DNA of 64,000 nucleotides, taken from assembly GCF_000471905.2 (NCBI RefSeq), contig NW_006500357.1, positions 1,648,128 to 1,712,127 on the forward strand, in the 5' to 3' direction. The translations under genes were made by a program, and so were the position numbers. This document shows positions 1-13,699 of this stretch, one piece after another (positions within the stretch are counted from its first letter, which is position 1; each line of letters begins with the position of its first letter). The notes beneath the pieces are model-generated. The model worked only from the letters and a program-made list of their open reading frames with translations. It had not been told where the DNA came from and did no database searches. The stretch comes from Amborella trichopoda (Eukaryota > Streptophyta > Magnoliopsida > Amborellales > Amborellaceae).

Positions 1-1234
1 CTAAGCTGACCCATTACTCCGAGTTTGCACTACAGGGCCACACAAGAAGGCTTGCAGGATAGGGTCATCACTTGACCGAGATGGACGACCTCGGCTGCAA
101 TGATGGCTAAAACTTTGACTGTGGGCAGCTAGGTCCACTTGCCACTGACCTTGGCTAGGTGATCTGCCCCTAATGTTAGCTCTTGCTTAGGAAAATACAA
201 GAGTGAAAGAAGACCAAAATTACTGCCAGATGGAGCCTTCCCTCGAGGTATTCTTAGGCACGAGTGATGGCTAGAGTTACATCCCTGACCCTTAGTTGGT
301 TGAATTTAGTTGGTTGAATTGGTAGGCTAACACCCCTCGGGTTATATTGGTTTGAGCCAACAAGTTGGAGGTGGCCTATAACTTAAAACTTTTGAGTTAA
401 CTTGCCTAGATTGACTACGTTGGATGGTGTACCCTCGGTTCAACAGGCCTTGAAAGAAGGCATGCACTCTTGGGTTATCTTGATACCAGGTTAGGTCTAG
501 AAGTTGACCATTACTGGTGCTAGTAGACCTTCCTTAGCTCTATGTGTGTGTAAACCCAATTGCCCTCTAAGTGGCTGATAGCTAAGACTAGAATGTCAGT
601 TGCTAATTGAATGTCAGGGTTAACTAGGCTAGGATTGGCTGACTCAGAGATCTGAGTCGGGGCCTTACCTTTGGTATATCGACTGGATGTAAGGGTAACC
701 CCCATGTCTTGGAGGATTGCTATAGGCCTAACTCCTTGACTGTTTAGGGTGTTACGGACCCTACTAACCTGTTGGCTCATGGCTTCTAAATCAAGGCCAT
801 GACGGTTTCCAATTGGACGGCTTAGACCACTAGGTATGGTTCCATGTGGTTCAAACTTGGCTCACTAACACAAGTACTATAGATATGTGAGGGAGCACTT
901 TGATGGTGCCTTTCAGATTGACTAGGTCCCTTGGATTTAGACTGGGTTGAAGTTGCATAGTTGGACCTTATTCTAGTTTGATCCTGGGCCATGACTCGCA
1001 AACTAGTACTAAAATAAAAAGGTTTTGACCTAGCTCGGGCATGGACCTAGACTAGGCTTTGACTTGAACCTAATTGGACATAGTTGGACTAAGGCTCGAA
1101 CCTAGCGAGACCTAGACTGGATAAAGGTTAAACTTGGGTCTAGACCTGGGGTGAGGACTTATGGATAGACTTGAGTTCAAAACCAGGTTTGGTCAGACTC
1201 AAGAGTTGGGTCTAACTGGGCATGAGTCCTAACC
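1..1234. other. Non-genic flank, no gene recognised
   Basis: No open reading frame with a recognisable family was found on either strand. From about 1020 onward the sequence holds short phrases (GACCTAGACT, TTGGACC, GGACTTG) resembling decayed copies of the tandem unit that becomes clear at 1235. This stretch may be an older, diverged part of the same array. Confidence 0.5.
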
Positions 1235-2330
1235 TAGACTTAGAAAGACCTGGGTTTAGACTCGGACTTGGGTGTGAACCTGGTTCAAGCCTGGGCTAGA
1301 CTAGGCACGAGCGTAGACTCGGACCCCATAAGGATCGAGTTCAAACCAAGTGTGGACCTGGACTAAGATGTAAGTTGGATTGGGCACGAGCCTTAGCTCA
1401 GACCAAAAGGAGGGCCTAGGCTTAGTTCTAGGTATGAACCTGGTTCGAAGCCGGGCTAGGTTGGGTGCGAACATGGACTCCGACCCAAAAGGATTGGGTT
1501 CAGACCAGGTGTAGTTCTGGACTGAGATCTAGATTGGAATTGGCACAAACCTTGGCTCGAACCAAAAGGGGGGCCGAGGCTTGAACCTGAGTGTGAATCT
1601 AGTTTGAGCACATGCTAAGCTGAGCATGATTTTGGACTCGAAGGCAGAAAGATTGTGTCTAGACCAGGTGTTGACCTGGAATGAGATCTAGGTTGGATTG
1701 GGTATGAGACTTTGCTCGGACCAAAAGGGGTCCTAGGCTCAGACTTGGGTATGAACTTGGTTCGAATCTGGGCTACACTGGGTGCGAGCCTGGACTCGGA
1801 CCCAGAAGGATGGAGTTCAGACAAATGTGGATCTAGACTAAGATCAAGGTTGGATTGTGCACGAGCCTTGGCTCCGACCAAAAGGAGGGCATAGGCTCAG
1901 ACCTGGGTGTGAACCTGGTTCGAATCCGGGCTAAGCTGGGTGCAAGCCTAAACTCGAACCCAGAAGGATTGCGTTCAGATCAGGTCTGGACCTGGATTGA
2001 GATCTAGGTTGGATTAGGCATGAGCCTTGGCTCAGACCAAAAGGGGGCCTAGGCTCGGACTTGAGTGTGAACCTGGTTCGAACTTGGGCTATGTTCAACA
2101 CGAGCCTGGACTCGAACCCATAAGGATTGAGTTTAGACCACGTTTGGACTTAGACTGAGATCTAGGTTGGATTGGGCACGAGCCTTGATTCCAACCAAAA
2201 GGGGGCCTAGGTCCAGACCAGAGTGTGCACGTGGTTCAAACCTGGGCTAGCCTGGGCACAAGTTCGGACTTGGACCCAAGAGGATTCAACTTCAGATTGG
2301 ATACCTAAACTGAGATCCAAGACTTACAAG
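1235..2330. repeat. 158-bp tandem repeat array, about 7 copies
   Basis: The marker ACCAAAAGG recurs at about 1402, 1561, 1720, 1878, 2036 and 2194, a spacing of 158-159 bases. Each unit also carries GTGTGAACCTGGTTCGAA, a GGGCTAG-like phrase, GACTCGGACCC, and GAGATCTAGGTTGGATTGGG in the same order. Copies differ by scattered substitutions, so the array is not freshly expanded. The two ORFs seen across it (one per strand) follow from low stop density in the unit and are not genes. It could be a small satellite or the variable untranslated region of a gypsy element. The neighbours do not decide between these. Confidence 0.85.
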
Positions 2331-3204
2331 CCTAAATTAAACACAACAATGCACTCGAAAATGTTTGAAAATTTTGCTCTAGACTATGGGTAAATCTGGC
2401 TGGTAGGGGTTCCTAACTATTGAAAAAGCTGAAATGCGACTGGGTTGAGTCAGACCCCATATAGGTCCTGGTCATCTGTTAAAGGAATCAACCAATCCAA
2501 CTATGTGTGGAGTTGCTTTGAAGATGAGGATTACGGAGGGGCGCTCACTGTTAAAGTTACGTGAATCCTAACCACCTCTGCTCTTGAGGCTATCTAACCC
2601 TTCTGACTTTAATGCCGGATTTGGGGGTTTTCAAAAATATTTGTTGGTTTCCCGGACTTCCCCAGCCCGTTTGTACAAGTAGTATGTAAGAAAGCATGCA
2701 AGTGCACATGGGTGCAAGGTGTGACACACAATCAAACCAAGAAAAAAAACAAAATAAGAGAGATGTGAGTACTTGGTACACTCGTGCCAAGTAGGCTGTG
2801 CTTTCGAGTCGAATTTAACCGATCGAGAGCACAATTATCGAAAATATGCAGTTAAGAAAGTGGAAACATAACACAATCCATGCCTAGTTGAGGGTGCCCC
2901 AAGTCAAGGGTAACACGATCAAGGCGCAATTAGAGAGAGGGTACGTGACCCTTAAATTTATTTATTTAGAAATGAAAATAGATTTTTTGTTTTTCTTTTT
3001 AAATATATTTTTTCTTTCGTTTCGCTTTTTTTTGTAAAGAGGAAGAGGCCTTAAAAGGTCATATTTTTTAGAAGTGGAGATTTTCTTCTCCTTTCTTTCT
3101 TTTTCGTTTTTTTTGGGAAAAGATGAAGTGGCTAAAGAAAAAGAAACTTTTGTAGAAAAAGTGATTTTTTTTTTTTTAAACCAAATAATCTTTAAAAAAA
3201 AAAT
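2331..3204. other. Non-genic spacer, possible outer end of an LTR arm
   Basis: No gene is seen. The sequence runs from the tandem array into an AT-rich tract with long T runs after 2950. The long-LTR-like left arm that starts pairing near 3205 may extend into this stretch, but I found no matching partner beyond about 19230 and cannot place an end. Confidence 0.4.
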
Positions 3205-3483
3205 TTCTCTTGCAAAGAAAATCTTCTTTTTTCAAAAATGGGAAAGGCCGCAATTAAATTTTTTTTTTGAAAGCGAGAAGGCCTTAAAAGAATTTCTTTT
3301 CTTTTTTTAACAAAGAGGCCCAAAAAAGTGTTGATTTTTAATTCTTAGGAAAGTGAAAATTTTTTTTAAAAAAATGAAAATGGCTAAAGGACTTTTTTTT
3401 TTTTTTTGATAAAAAAATGGCCTTACACACCCTTTTTTTTTTTTGATAGAATGAAAGAACAAAACAAATTTTTCATAACAATG

Positions 3484-3510
3484 AATATATATATATATAT
3501 ATATATATAT

Positions 3511-3545
<35 letters not shown>
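3484..3545. repeat. Compound microsatellite (AT)n-(TTTA)n
   Basis: An uninterrupted AT dinucleotide run is followed directly by about nine TTTA units. It sits inside the left LTR-like arm. The opposite arm carries an ATT trinucleotide run near the paired position (17629-17680), so a simple-repeat tract there has changed motif in each copy. Confidence 0.9.
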
Positions 3546-3548
<3 letters not shown>

Positions 3549-4330
3549 AAGAAACCTGAATATGTTTTCTTTATTTTTGAAATAGAGAGGCCTTAAAAAA
3601 AAAATTTATTATTATTTTTGAAAAACAAGTAGGTAAAAAAAAAACATTTTTTTTTTTTTAGCAAAAGAGATTTTTTTTTCTTTTTCTTTGTGAAACAAAG
3701 AGTTTTTTTTATTTATTCAAAAGATGAAAAATGCTTTTAGAAAGAAGATAGAGTCAAGATCAAGAAGATAGAGTCAACAAAGTTCTAAACTAAGCTAATA
3801 AGACTTGAAACAAAAGGGCAAGATCAAGGATGAGATCTACTTCTAAATAGATAACGCAAAGAAAATCTAATCTGTGCAACATAGAGATATAAGTAAAAAA
3901 TAATGAATTAAAATTAATCTATCTCAGATAAGGATAAAACAAGAGACAAAGAATTTAAAAATCTAATCTATTGATAAAGAGAAAATAATAAATAAGGAAT
4001 TTGTAAACCTAATTTACCTTTTTTTGCTTTTTTGTTTTTTAGAAAATAAATTGTTTTTAGAAAAAGCAATTTTTGTTTTTTGCAAGGGAGATATTTGTTT
4101 TTTTTTTTCTTTTTGAAGCAAATAGTTTTTTTTTTATTTTTTTTAAAACAAAGAGGTTTTCTTGGAATCAAAATAGCCTCAAGTGATTTATTTATTTTTA
4201 ATATGTGGCTTTTAAATGCAATCTTTTTCTTAATTTCAACATAAAAAAGAAACCTACTTTTAAATGACAACAAAGAGATTATTTTATTTTATTTTATTAT
4301 TTTTAAAGAGCAAGCTTTTTATTTTTTTGA

Positions 4331-6003
4331 TTGAAGTTCAGAAATATTATTAACAGGGTACCTAGAAGGAAATTACAGAATCTGAGACATAATTCTCTGT
4401 AAGAAGAGTACCACCTTTCGCAAGGTAGGCAGTCAACACATTGGCATCCCGATACACATGCACAAAAAAGACACTAAAAGATCGAGTTAAGTCAAGAATC
4501 TGTAGCAGCATCGATTTCAAGTTCCACGATACCTTCTTCTGCCCCTTACACCAATTGATGACATTCAGGGAATCACCTTCAACAACACAACATATAGAGG
4601 TCCTAAATTCTTAGCCACGTAGAGTTTTAAACCATGAAGTAGAGCGAAGAACTCCACATGATTTGTTGTTTTCTCCCCAATATGACCTGCATAGGTTAGC
4701 ATAATATTTCCTTCCCAATCCCTCACCACTCTTCCATAACCGCAAGACCATGATTCCTTAAAGGGCTACCATCAAAATTAAGCTTCAACACTCCCCTCAA
4801 AGGCAGTGACCATCTCCCTTTAAGTATAGAGTTCCTAAAGCCCAATTAGAGCAAGGTCGATAAGTTTCTACTACCATTAACTTCCAGGATATCTCTCCCA
4901 ACTTTTGTAATCGATAAATACAGCCAGATGGAGTGTAAGATTTCTCCAGAATTCTATCAAACGACAGACTTATCCCATCAGAAACTCTTCTATTCCTTTC
5001 TTCCCACACTTCCTACAATATCATTCCTCTCGCAATTTGCCAAATCACCAATCCTGTTTGTGGTAACATAGATACCGATAAAGCTGCAATAATCCCCTTG
5101 ACTTCTGGAGGTAAAACCAAAGGCACCCAAATCTAATAAAAAAATCATCGTCATATTCTAAAAGTAAAAGGACAATGAAGAAACATATGAGCACCTGTTT
5201 CACTATCGCCTTTGCAAAGCAAGCAAATATTTGGCAAAATCTTCCCTCTTTTGATGAGATTATCAGTAGTCAAAACCTTATCCTGCACAACCGACCACAA
5301 GAAAGCTTCCACTTTAAGCGGTAGTGCTCATTTCCAGATAATAGCAATTTCCGGCATGGACGATCTCCACCGATCATGGAAAAGCAATTGATACATAGAT
5401 TTAACCGAATAGACATCATCTTTATCAATATCCCAAACTACCTCATCATCCGCATTTTGAGGGATATGCACATCATTTAGAGTAGATAACAATCCAATTA
5501 ACTATGAGAAAAGATCATCGGGAATCCTATTATAGGGGAGAATAATTTCACATTCAACCTGATTACACCTCATCTCAAATAAATCGGCAATAAGCATATT
5601 GGGATTATCCATTCTATGAAAAACAAGTGGGAAGACGTCTTTCAAGGGATAATTGCCTATCCATTTGTGATGCCAAAAAGAGATTTTGCTACCATCACCA
5701 ATAGTCCACCGGATGTTCAATTGTCCAATGGATCAAAGGTTTGCACGAGTTAGACATTCCCCTCGTACCATTTCTAACTCTAACCCACATCTTGTATCTA
5801 CAATATCTATACTTTGAGGTGATCACTTTATACCAAAGCTGATCCTTGTAATTTAAACTTCTCCACCACCATTTAAAGGCCTGATTTATAATTTTGTTTT
5901 TCTTTATCTCCAAACCACCTTCCCTCCTAGGTGTATACACCATATCCCATCTAATAAGATGGAACTTTTTTAAATCTCCCGAGGAACCCCAACGGAAATT
6001 TCT
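4331..6003 (-). mobile_element. 5'-truncated L1-type LINE remnant (RT end, zf-RVT, RNase H)
   Basis: Reverse-strand reading gives the C-terminal half of a plant LINE ORF2 in the usual order. At 6006-5695 is the post-reverse-transcriptase region with FLWG-like and EGGLEIKK motifs. At 5720-5502 is an IGDGSKISFWHHKWIG motif. At about 5340-5160 is a zinc-binding zf-RVT segment (KRGKILPN, CLLC, HMFLHCPF). At about 4800-4370 is RNase H (VVEGDSLNVINW, VHVYRDANVLTAYLAKGG). Frameshifts and stops separate the pieces, so it is inactive. The 5' part is missing, as is common when LINE insertion stops early. It interrupts the left LTR-like arm: sequence on both sides pairs with a continuous tract near 16475-16530, which defines the insertion. 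Confidence 0.85.
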
Positions 6004-7299
6004 CATTAATACTTAAAACAATCGTGTTTCTTTCGGTTATGCCTCATTAATACTTGCAACTGGTTAGTCTTGCTCCGATTCCTCTCTTCTTTAAATTGTA
6101 GATTAAAGCTTTTACTTCAATAAGGAAAAAGGTTATTGCTCGTTTAAAACAACCAAATTGTTTAAAGGTTTTACTTCATTAAGCAAAAAGTGCTGCCCTA
6201 TTTAACAAACAAGAGGGACGATTCTTTGATGCAGTAAGTCTTTGAAGCTTTAAACTTTTAGGAGACCAAGAATCCGAGAAAAGAAAAAGAGTTAGAAATA
6301 TGAAGTTGCAAACTGAGCTGCAAATTTTCCGCTCGTTATTTTTTTCTCTTTAAAATTAGAGGACCCTGAGTTTGCAACTTCATTTTTAAAAACAGATTGC
6401 AAGAAAGCAAAAGGACTTTTTTTTTTTTTCCAAAAGGTGCTCTAGAAAAGGTGATCTGGCACTTTTGTTTAAAAAAATAAAATCTGAAAAGTTTAGGATG
6501 TTTTTTGTGGTTAAATTTACGGCTCTCAAGCTTGAGGACTCCACGGTGGGTACCAAACCATTTACAACGTAAAATCAGAGAGATCTTCCGCTGAAGATCC
6601 CTCAGATTTGACACTAGAAACTTGTTTTTTAGAGATTCGATAGAGAGTCATGTCAATCGAATTTCGATCCAAGGGCGAATATATACAAAGCCGAGTAGAT
6701 CTACTATTTGATTAGTGGCAGAGCTAGCATCGATCCTATGCACAAAATACAAAAGAAAAAAGGTGAATAACTATTTAAATCTTATAAAATAATTAAAACA
6801 ATAGAAAATAAAAAAGAAAGGTTACCTGGCCGGGCCAGTTTGTTTAGAATACCCGAAGCTTCGAGGCCTCACCCGTATCAGGACTGTAGGTGTTTGAAGC
6901 CTCACCCGTATCAGGCCCGTAGCTATGTTTACACCGTGAGTCCTCTATGTCTCTCTTCAAATTTGACCAAACCTTGCTTGGTTGAACTAGGTTTTCCTAG
7001 ATCTGATTTGAGGTTGCAGGTTGAAGATGGTTGATGTCTTAGGATTTTACTAAGGTTTTACCTGGATCTAGGGTTTTTCTCTTCTACTAACTCTTTGATT
7101 TCTTGGTTCACATGTTCTCCTCCCTTAAAGAGGCATGAAAATGGGTTTTTATAGATTGAAAAACGTGTTGAATGGATAATTACAAAAAACCACCAGATCT
7201 GCTATGATATTAGATTACATAATGGAAATCATAGACTACAGCATTCTATGGTTTAGGGATCTTATGGAATTTGACAGTTTTAAAAGTGGGGTGTCTACA

Positions 7300-7599
7300 A
7301 TTGCCCATATTTAGTACTTGTACTTTGTAGGACAGGTAAGTGGCAAAGAAGTAGACACTGCTGATTTTTTTTATATTATCTAGATGTCATGTGGTAAGAG
7401 GCCCATCAGTTTTTATGTTCAAGAAATTTTTTTAGAAAATGCCTTAGGTGGGTGAGCGGGGAGCACAATATCTTGGATGTAAAAGCTAGTGTATCTTCTG
7501 ACTACAGGACATCAAGATAAAATAAAAAATGTTAGCAGTGTCTACTTCTTTGCCATTCACCTGTCACTCGAAAGACAGGAAAGGCCAAAGAGGGACAAT
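7300..7599. other. Centre of the giant inverted repeat, with facing polypurine tracts
   Basis: Immediately outside the two TGTAGAC starts lie purine tracts on opposite strands: AAAGAGGGACAAT ending at 7599 on the forward strand, and a decayed ATGGGCAAT on the reverse strand at 7300-7308. About 55 further bases also pair (GGCAAAGAAGTAGACACTGC at 7342-7361 with its inverse at 7535-7553). Only about 170 bases in the middle are unpaired. Each arm thus looks like the last part of an internal region plus its 3' LTR, joined head to head. Confidence 0.65.
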
Positions 7600-8860
7600 T
7601 GTAGACGTCCTATTTTAAAATGGGTAAATTCCATGATTTTCCTAACCTTAGACAACCTTTATGACCATCGAACACTGTAGTCCATGGTCCTCATTCTGTG
7701 ATCCAATATCCTGGTAGATCAGATGGTTTTGATATCCAATCTACATGCTTTTCAGTCTATGAAAATACATTTTCGTGCCTCTTTTAGCGGGGAGAACGTG
7801 TGAGCCAAGAAAATCCGAGAGTTAGTAGAGGAGCAAAACCCTAAGTCATCAACTATTTTCAACCTCCAACCTCAAATCAGATCTAGAAAATCTCAATTCA
7901 GCCAAGCCAAGGCTTGGTCAAATTTGAAGAGAGATACAAAGGACTCGCGGTGTAAACATAGTTGCGCTCGTAATACTGATATGGGCGAGGCCCTAAAGGC
8001 TCGGGCGTTCCAAGCCAACTAGCCCGACTAGGTAACTTTTCTTCTTCATTTTCAAATGCTTTAATTAATTTATTGGATTTTAATAGTTTTCCATCGCTTT
8101 TTTTTCGTATTTCGTGCATAAGATCGATTGGCTCTGCCACTGATCTGAGAGTAGAACTATTCGTCTCTAGGTAGATCAGTCCTCGGATTAGAATTTAATT
8201 GACCCCACTCTCTATCAAATCTCTAAAAAAACAATTTTGTAGTGTTAGATAGGAGGGATCTTCAGTTGAAGATCTATTTGATTTTGCACTGCAAACAGTT
8301 TGGCACTCTTTGTGGGGTCCTCAAGGTTCTAATCCGTAAATTTAACCATAAAAAGCATCCAAAAATTTTGAGATTTTATTTTAAGAAAAAAAAAATAAAA
8401 TAAAATAAAAACAGTCCTAGATTTCCTTTTCAAGAGCCCATTTTGAAGAAAACAAAAATATTGTACTTTTCATTTTCTCTCTCATTCTGTTTTTAAAACG
8501 AGGTTGCAAACTCAGGGTCCTTTAATTTTATGAAAAAAAAATTAATGAGAGGAAAATTTGCACCTTGGTTTGCAACTTCATATTTCTAACTCTTTTTCTT
8601 TTAACGGATTCTTGGCCCCCTCCCCCTAAATTTTAAAGTTTCAAAGAACAAGCTACACCTTTTCTGTTGAAATGAACAAATAAAAGGTTACTGTTAAACA
8701 AGCAACACTTTTTTCTTAATGAAGTAAAAGATTTAAACAATTTCGTTTTAAACGAGCAACAATTTTTTTCCTTATTGAATTAAAAGCTTTAATCTACAAT
8801 TTGAAGGCGAGAATAATCAGAGAGCAAGATTGAACCAATTAGAAGTATTAATGAGCGGTA

Positions 8861-10708
8861 TGTTGGGTTTATGTGGCACTTAAAAGCCTTATGAGTGTTT
8901 GTAAAATGAAATGATATAGTGGAACATGAACTCAGTAGGAGTATGGCTCCTCATACTAAGCAAACGATGGTTTGTTGATACTGATTCGTACTTAACAATC
9001 TAGGGCAATCGGTTGGAAAAAATCCTTTTTTCCTGGGTATGAAGAACAAACCGATGAGGGTTTATGGGTTAGCCCTTGATGAGGTCGGAGAACATGCCAG
9101 AAATCCACCTTTTAGGGTGAAGCATATGCATGTGCGAGAGATACCCCTATGCGTCAAAAAGTTGTGGTCGCATAAGGTCTTGGTGACCTTGACTTATCTC
9201 TAGGGGATGACCTGAAATCCATATTCTGGGATTGCGATCCCTTGGCTCATCGGCTGGACATTGGTGACGCGTTAATGAGCCCTTGCTTGGACTGTAGGTT
9301 ATGGAAAACACTACGTCGGTCTGATAAAGCAAGTGTGGTCTGTAGTCCACAGTTAAAGGTGGAGTGCCCCATGATTGTTGATTCCTAAATCATATGGATC
9401 ATTTTCCCATCAGATTAATTTAATTGTGTTTGTTTTATGATGAAAATTATTTTAATATTATTATTTAATTTTTTATGAACCCTTGGATATTTTATTTATA
9501 ATTTTTGGATTTATAAAATTAAAAATATTGATTTTACAATTGTTTAAATATTCAAATAACATTATAAAATCTTTTTATTAATTTTAAATATATAAAAATA
9601 TTAATTGTGCACATGGGTCCACTATATTTTTTAAAGGTGGGGCTCATGAGTGCCTCTCTTGGGTGGCACACCCTACCCTTATTCACATTCCTATTTTTTG
9701 ATGATATGGCATGTGGCCATATGGTTGGAAGATATTGACTAAATATTGACTTTATATATATTTGAAAGATTTTGTGAAAAGATTGGGTAGACTTGTGCTA
9801 TTTTATGATATGCACAATATTTTGATTAGATTTAATTTGTTTAATTTCTATTGATGAGAAAATTGTTTAGGAAAAGGGGATAATAGTTCATGCACCTTTC
9901 ATAATGTTGATGGCTCATTTATGGAATTGATGGTTCAGATTTTTCACCCCATAAGTCACCCTTGATCGACATTTTATGTTCAATCTCACAAGAAGAGGCA
10001 AGTCAAAGAAAACCCTAAGAAATCCTAATCTTATTCAAAACCTATAAAAAGGGATTGTCTCTGCCAAAAAAAATATCTACACCTTATCTTTCTATCTCTC
10101 TCTCTTAAGATAGTTTATCTCTCTCATGTTTCATCTCTCTCTCCCACATTGTGAAAGAACCTAAGGGTTTATGTTATGGAGTTCTTCTCTCCTATCATTC
10201 AAATATGGATTTACGGTTAAGGGTTTTAGGATTTAGCAAAAAGAGAATCCGTCTCTCTCAAACTAAGTTGCTAAGAGAATTCACCTAGGGTTTGAATTTG
10301 ATCAAAGGGGTTCATGTTCCATTGGTGTGGCTTGGTCAAAATTTGTTTTCTCGGTTTGAGATTGAAGCTAGACCGTTGATCTCGTGTCATCGGATGGTGG
10401 TGACTCGATGTGGGATGTAATAAACCCAGTTGAGGTAATCTTCGACGCTCTTCATTTTGTTTCTTACTATCTTATCTTTTTTTCTCAAGCATAGTGCATG
10501 GTTATTTCAATGACATCAAGTTGTTAAGATCTTGGTTTTATTGTTATGTTGATTTTATTTTGAAATTTACTTATTATAATAAAGACCACCTATAAGTGAT
10601 CTTTTTCCAAAAAAAAGGGGTGAAAAAAAAAAAAAAAAAAACAAACAAAAATACATGAAACAAAAAAAATGCATTCCCTAGTAAAAGATCACATAGGTCT
10701 TTCTTTCA
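8861..10708 (+). repeat. 5' LTR of the copia element
   Basis: Starts TGTTGGG and ends TTTCA. It contains a TATA box at 10043, followed by a CT-rich leader. It lacks the roughly 120-base block present in the 3' LTR near 14815-14935 and has a longer CT-rich segment around 10080-10190. Confidence 0.93.
10043..10052 (+). promoter_or_regulatory. TATA box in the 5' LTR
   Basis: TATAAAAAGG, followed about 30 bases later by a CT-rich stretch typical of a retrotransposon leader. The same motif is conserved at 15891-15900 in the 3' LTR. Confidence 0.7.
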
Positions 10709-10724
10709 TTCGTATCAGAGCTAT
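10709..10724 (+). other. Primer-binding site (initiator Met-tRNA type)
   Basis: Directly after the LTR the sequence reads TTCGTATCAGAGCTAT. The core TATCAGAGC is the usual copia primer-binding site complementary to the 3' end of initiator methionine tRNA. The canonical TGG at its start has decayed to TCG. Confidence 0.75.
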
Positions 10725-13699
10725 TGATACTTGATGCAATTAGTTGTCTTTTCTCTTTATTAAGTTTAGATGAAGCTTGGGAATGAGATATAAGAAAGCT
10801 AATGACCTTTGTGGTAAAAAAGTATACATACGGTTAAGAATTATTGAAATACACCAACACCGAAAAGTCGCTCTGCAGAATGAGAAAAATGGACTATATT
10901 GGAGTAGTGATATGAAGAAGATAATGATCTATTTTTCTAATACATACTTCAGTAATATTTTGTGCCTTTAAGAGTAGGATCTACCTGCAAAATTTCAGTG
11001 GGATATCTTATAGGAATTAATAGTTATGAACTCACCTATGAAGGGTGTCATTTCTGACCCTGCAAAATCTAGAAACTGTCCATTGAGTTCCATGATTTTT
11101 TCTACCAATCATATACTTTTATTTCTTGCTGAAATTTTATCGTACTTCACAAAATTGAGTCTACTTTCAAGAAAAAAATGTTTCATCAAGAAATTCTTTG
11201 TGGTTTGAAAGATATGATCAATTTATTGAATGATGCGCAAATATTATTTTCTGCAACAAAAAATATTTCCATGACTTGGAAGTCATGATTTTATTTCTAT
11301 ACTTAACAGAATGTTTTGTGATCCACACTAAATTTTTATACTTTCATTATGAGTCTAATTTGTAATAAAATTTATTAGAGGGAGAAATATCTACGAAAAT
11401 AGAAGAATACAAATTTTGGATTGAAGAGATGTCAACCTAAATTTTCTATAATTTGGTATGTCCTTCATTGAAGACATGAACATCTATATTTATGAAGCCT
11501 ACTTAACAGATTGATATAAGGCTTGTGAAAATATATGTGTTACTATTATGTATCTAATTTCAAAAAAAGTTAGTTTGAAAGGGAAACTCCATGATGGTAG
11601 AGAGAATAGATAATTTTACTAGATAGTGTTCATCCTGAAATTTTGCATTATGATTTATTTTGTGACGTGAATGTCACTTATTTATTTATCTGAATAAAAG
11701 TATTATTTGGAATTCAAACTAAGATGTTATGATTTGGTTTTGAGTCTAGTTTTCAACACAAAAGATTTCAAGAAGAAATTCTTTTAGGATTGAGTGAAAC
11801 AAATTTTATATTGAGAGGTGCTCAACCTGATTTTCAACTGAACGAAATTGTATTGTGATGTAAATGTCACTAAAATGACTATTCACTAAATGGTATGATT
11901 TAGGGATGGAACTGAGCATTATTTTATATTTTTTAGTCTATTTCAATACTCAAAAGGATTCGAAGATAAACTTTTTATGAGTTGACAGATGTCATATTTT
12001 TATCATGGGATGCTCATGTTCTATGCTACAGTAAATTAAAAGATGTGGCATGTTAAGGCACATCCTTGAATTCTCAATTATGGAGACCTTTAAGACTCAT
12101 TTTAAAAGGTTTTATAGTGTGCCGTGAGTATGATTTATTATAGTACAACTTCAGAGAGATATAATACAGAGTTGGCAAGATAAGACACTCTATGTGAAGA
12201 GTATTCGATTTGGAAATAGCAGAAAGAAGAAGAAACACAACCTATAAAACATCTTGTTTTATTCGAAATGAAGGGATATATAGAGAGATTTGGTGGTGGT
12301 ATAGAAACGCTAAAGATCAGTGAGAAAATCGAAAATTGTGATATTTGATATAATAGAATGAAGAAAATATTTTCTTCGCGGTATGAGACAAGAGAATCCA
12401 AGTGTCGAAGAAATAGACACTTTGTGACATGTGAAACCAATGACCAATATATTCTCCAACCGTTGCATGCACTTCCAAGATCACAAAAGCTTGTCAAACA
12501 AGTAAAATCGATAAATCAAGAAAGCCCAGGTATCACACTACATGGTTTTGAGGTATGGAATCTATCCCACTTTATATGGTAAGGTCATAGGAAAAGATGA
12601 TTCAATAACTTTGTTTAATGTGATGTGGTTATATTTTGGCTAATTGTTTTATGAATATGTATGAAATGTATGGACATTAAGTGATAAGTGCTAACAAATT
12701 TTACAGTGTCAGTTTTGAATACCTTGTATTTTTGTGTCTCGTTGTGCTTGATTATGAACTACTTAAGGTAGTGATACACATGGAGATGTGATTTGATCAT
12801 GGGCTTTGAGCCTTAAGGATGAAACACGAGAGATGAGCGTGAGTTATTCAAATATGTAAGCACAAAGGGAGTGTTCTTATTGAACTTGGTCTTGGTGACC
12901 ATCCTCTCAATAATGTCTATAATATGATGTGTTGCACGTGATGATGATCTTTTGATAAATTCTCTATAATTGTCAAAAAGGAAGTATTTTGTCAAGGCTT
13001 TAATAGACAATATTTAGTCGTGCTTTATTTTGGATAAAATTATAAGATAGTATATATGATTTGTTTTTATGGCCATAAACTTGACTTGGTAGGAAATTAA
13101 AGGTGAATGTAGTAAAATGATTTATGAAGGCTAAGCATGTATTTTATAATTAAATTAGATGATTTGATAAAAGCCTAAGTCTATGAATATGGTTTTGAGA
13201 AAACCACATAGTCTTGCAAGGTCCATTAAGTTTTTATGAAAATCATTTTAAACTGTCGTACTATTATATAACTATTTCTTGTGAATGCATATATATATAC
13301 CAAGTAAAAAAAATTTATTAAAAAGAAAAACATTCTATCTTGAAGGTATTTATAAAAGTAAGAGAAAAATTATCATGCATTGTTTTTTCTTTTAAATACT
13401 TATATGCCGTGACCCAGGTTTCTAGTTATTTAGAATCCTCGATTACTTAAGACTTTGAACCATAGGGAATGTTTTAGAAATGCCATCATATTAGGCTTCC
13501 TTGACACATATTATGTTGATTAGATAACTTAGTTTGTATGAATTTATTACCAAGATATCCAATGTGGTTGAACCTTTGTGATTCATGAATGTTTTTGCAT
13601 ATTGTGAAACCAATGGGTATTGAATTACATATTGCATGAGACTTGATATGCTATCTCATGGTATATGCATAAGAATGTTAAGAATGTATATGTTGTATG

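Larger units (their letters stand above)
3205..7299 (-). mobile_element. Left arm of a giant inverted repeat: long-LTR-like sequence, reverse orientation
   Basis: Read on the reverse strand, this arm begins at 7299 with TGTAGACACCCC and matches the forward-strand arm starting at 7600. Paired landmarks include 6955-7050 with 7855-7925, 6840-6930 with 7945-8030, and 4255-4330 with 16520-16590. Others are 3750-3990 with 17170-17400, 3390-3740 with 17410-17800, and 3205-3370 with 19080-19230. The TGTAGAC start next to a purine-rich tract suggests a 3' LTR of a Ty3/gypsy-type element. That class is inferred. A LINE fragment (about 4331-6003) interrupts the arm. The outer end is not defined. Confidence 0.75.
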
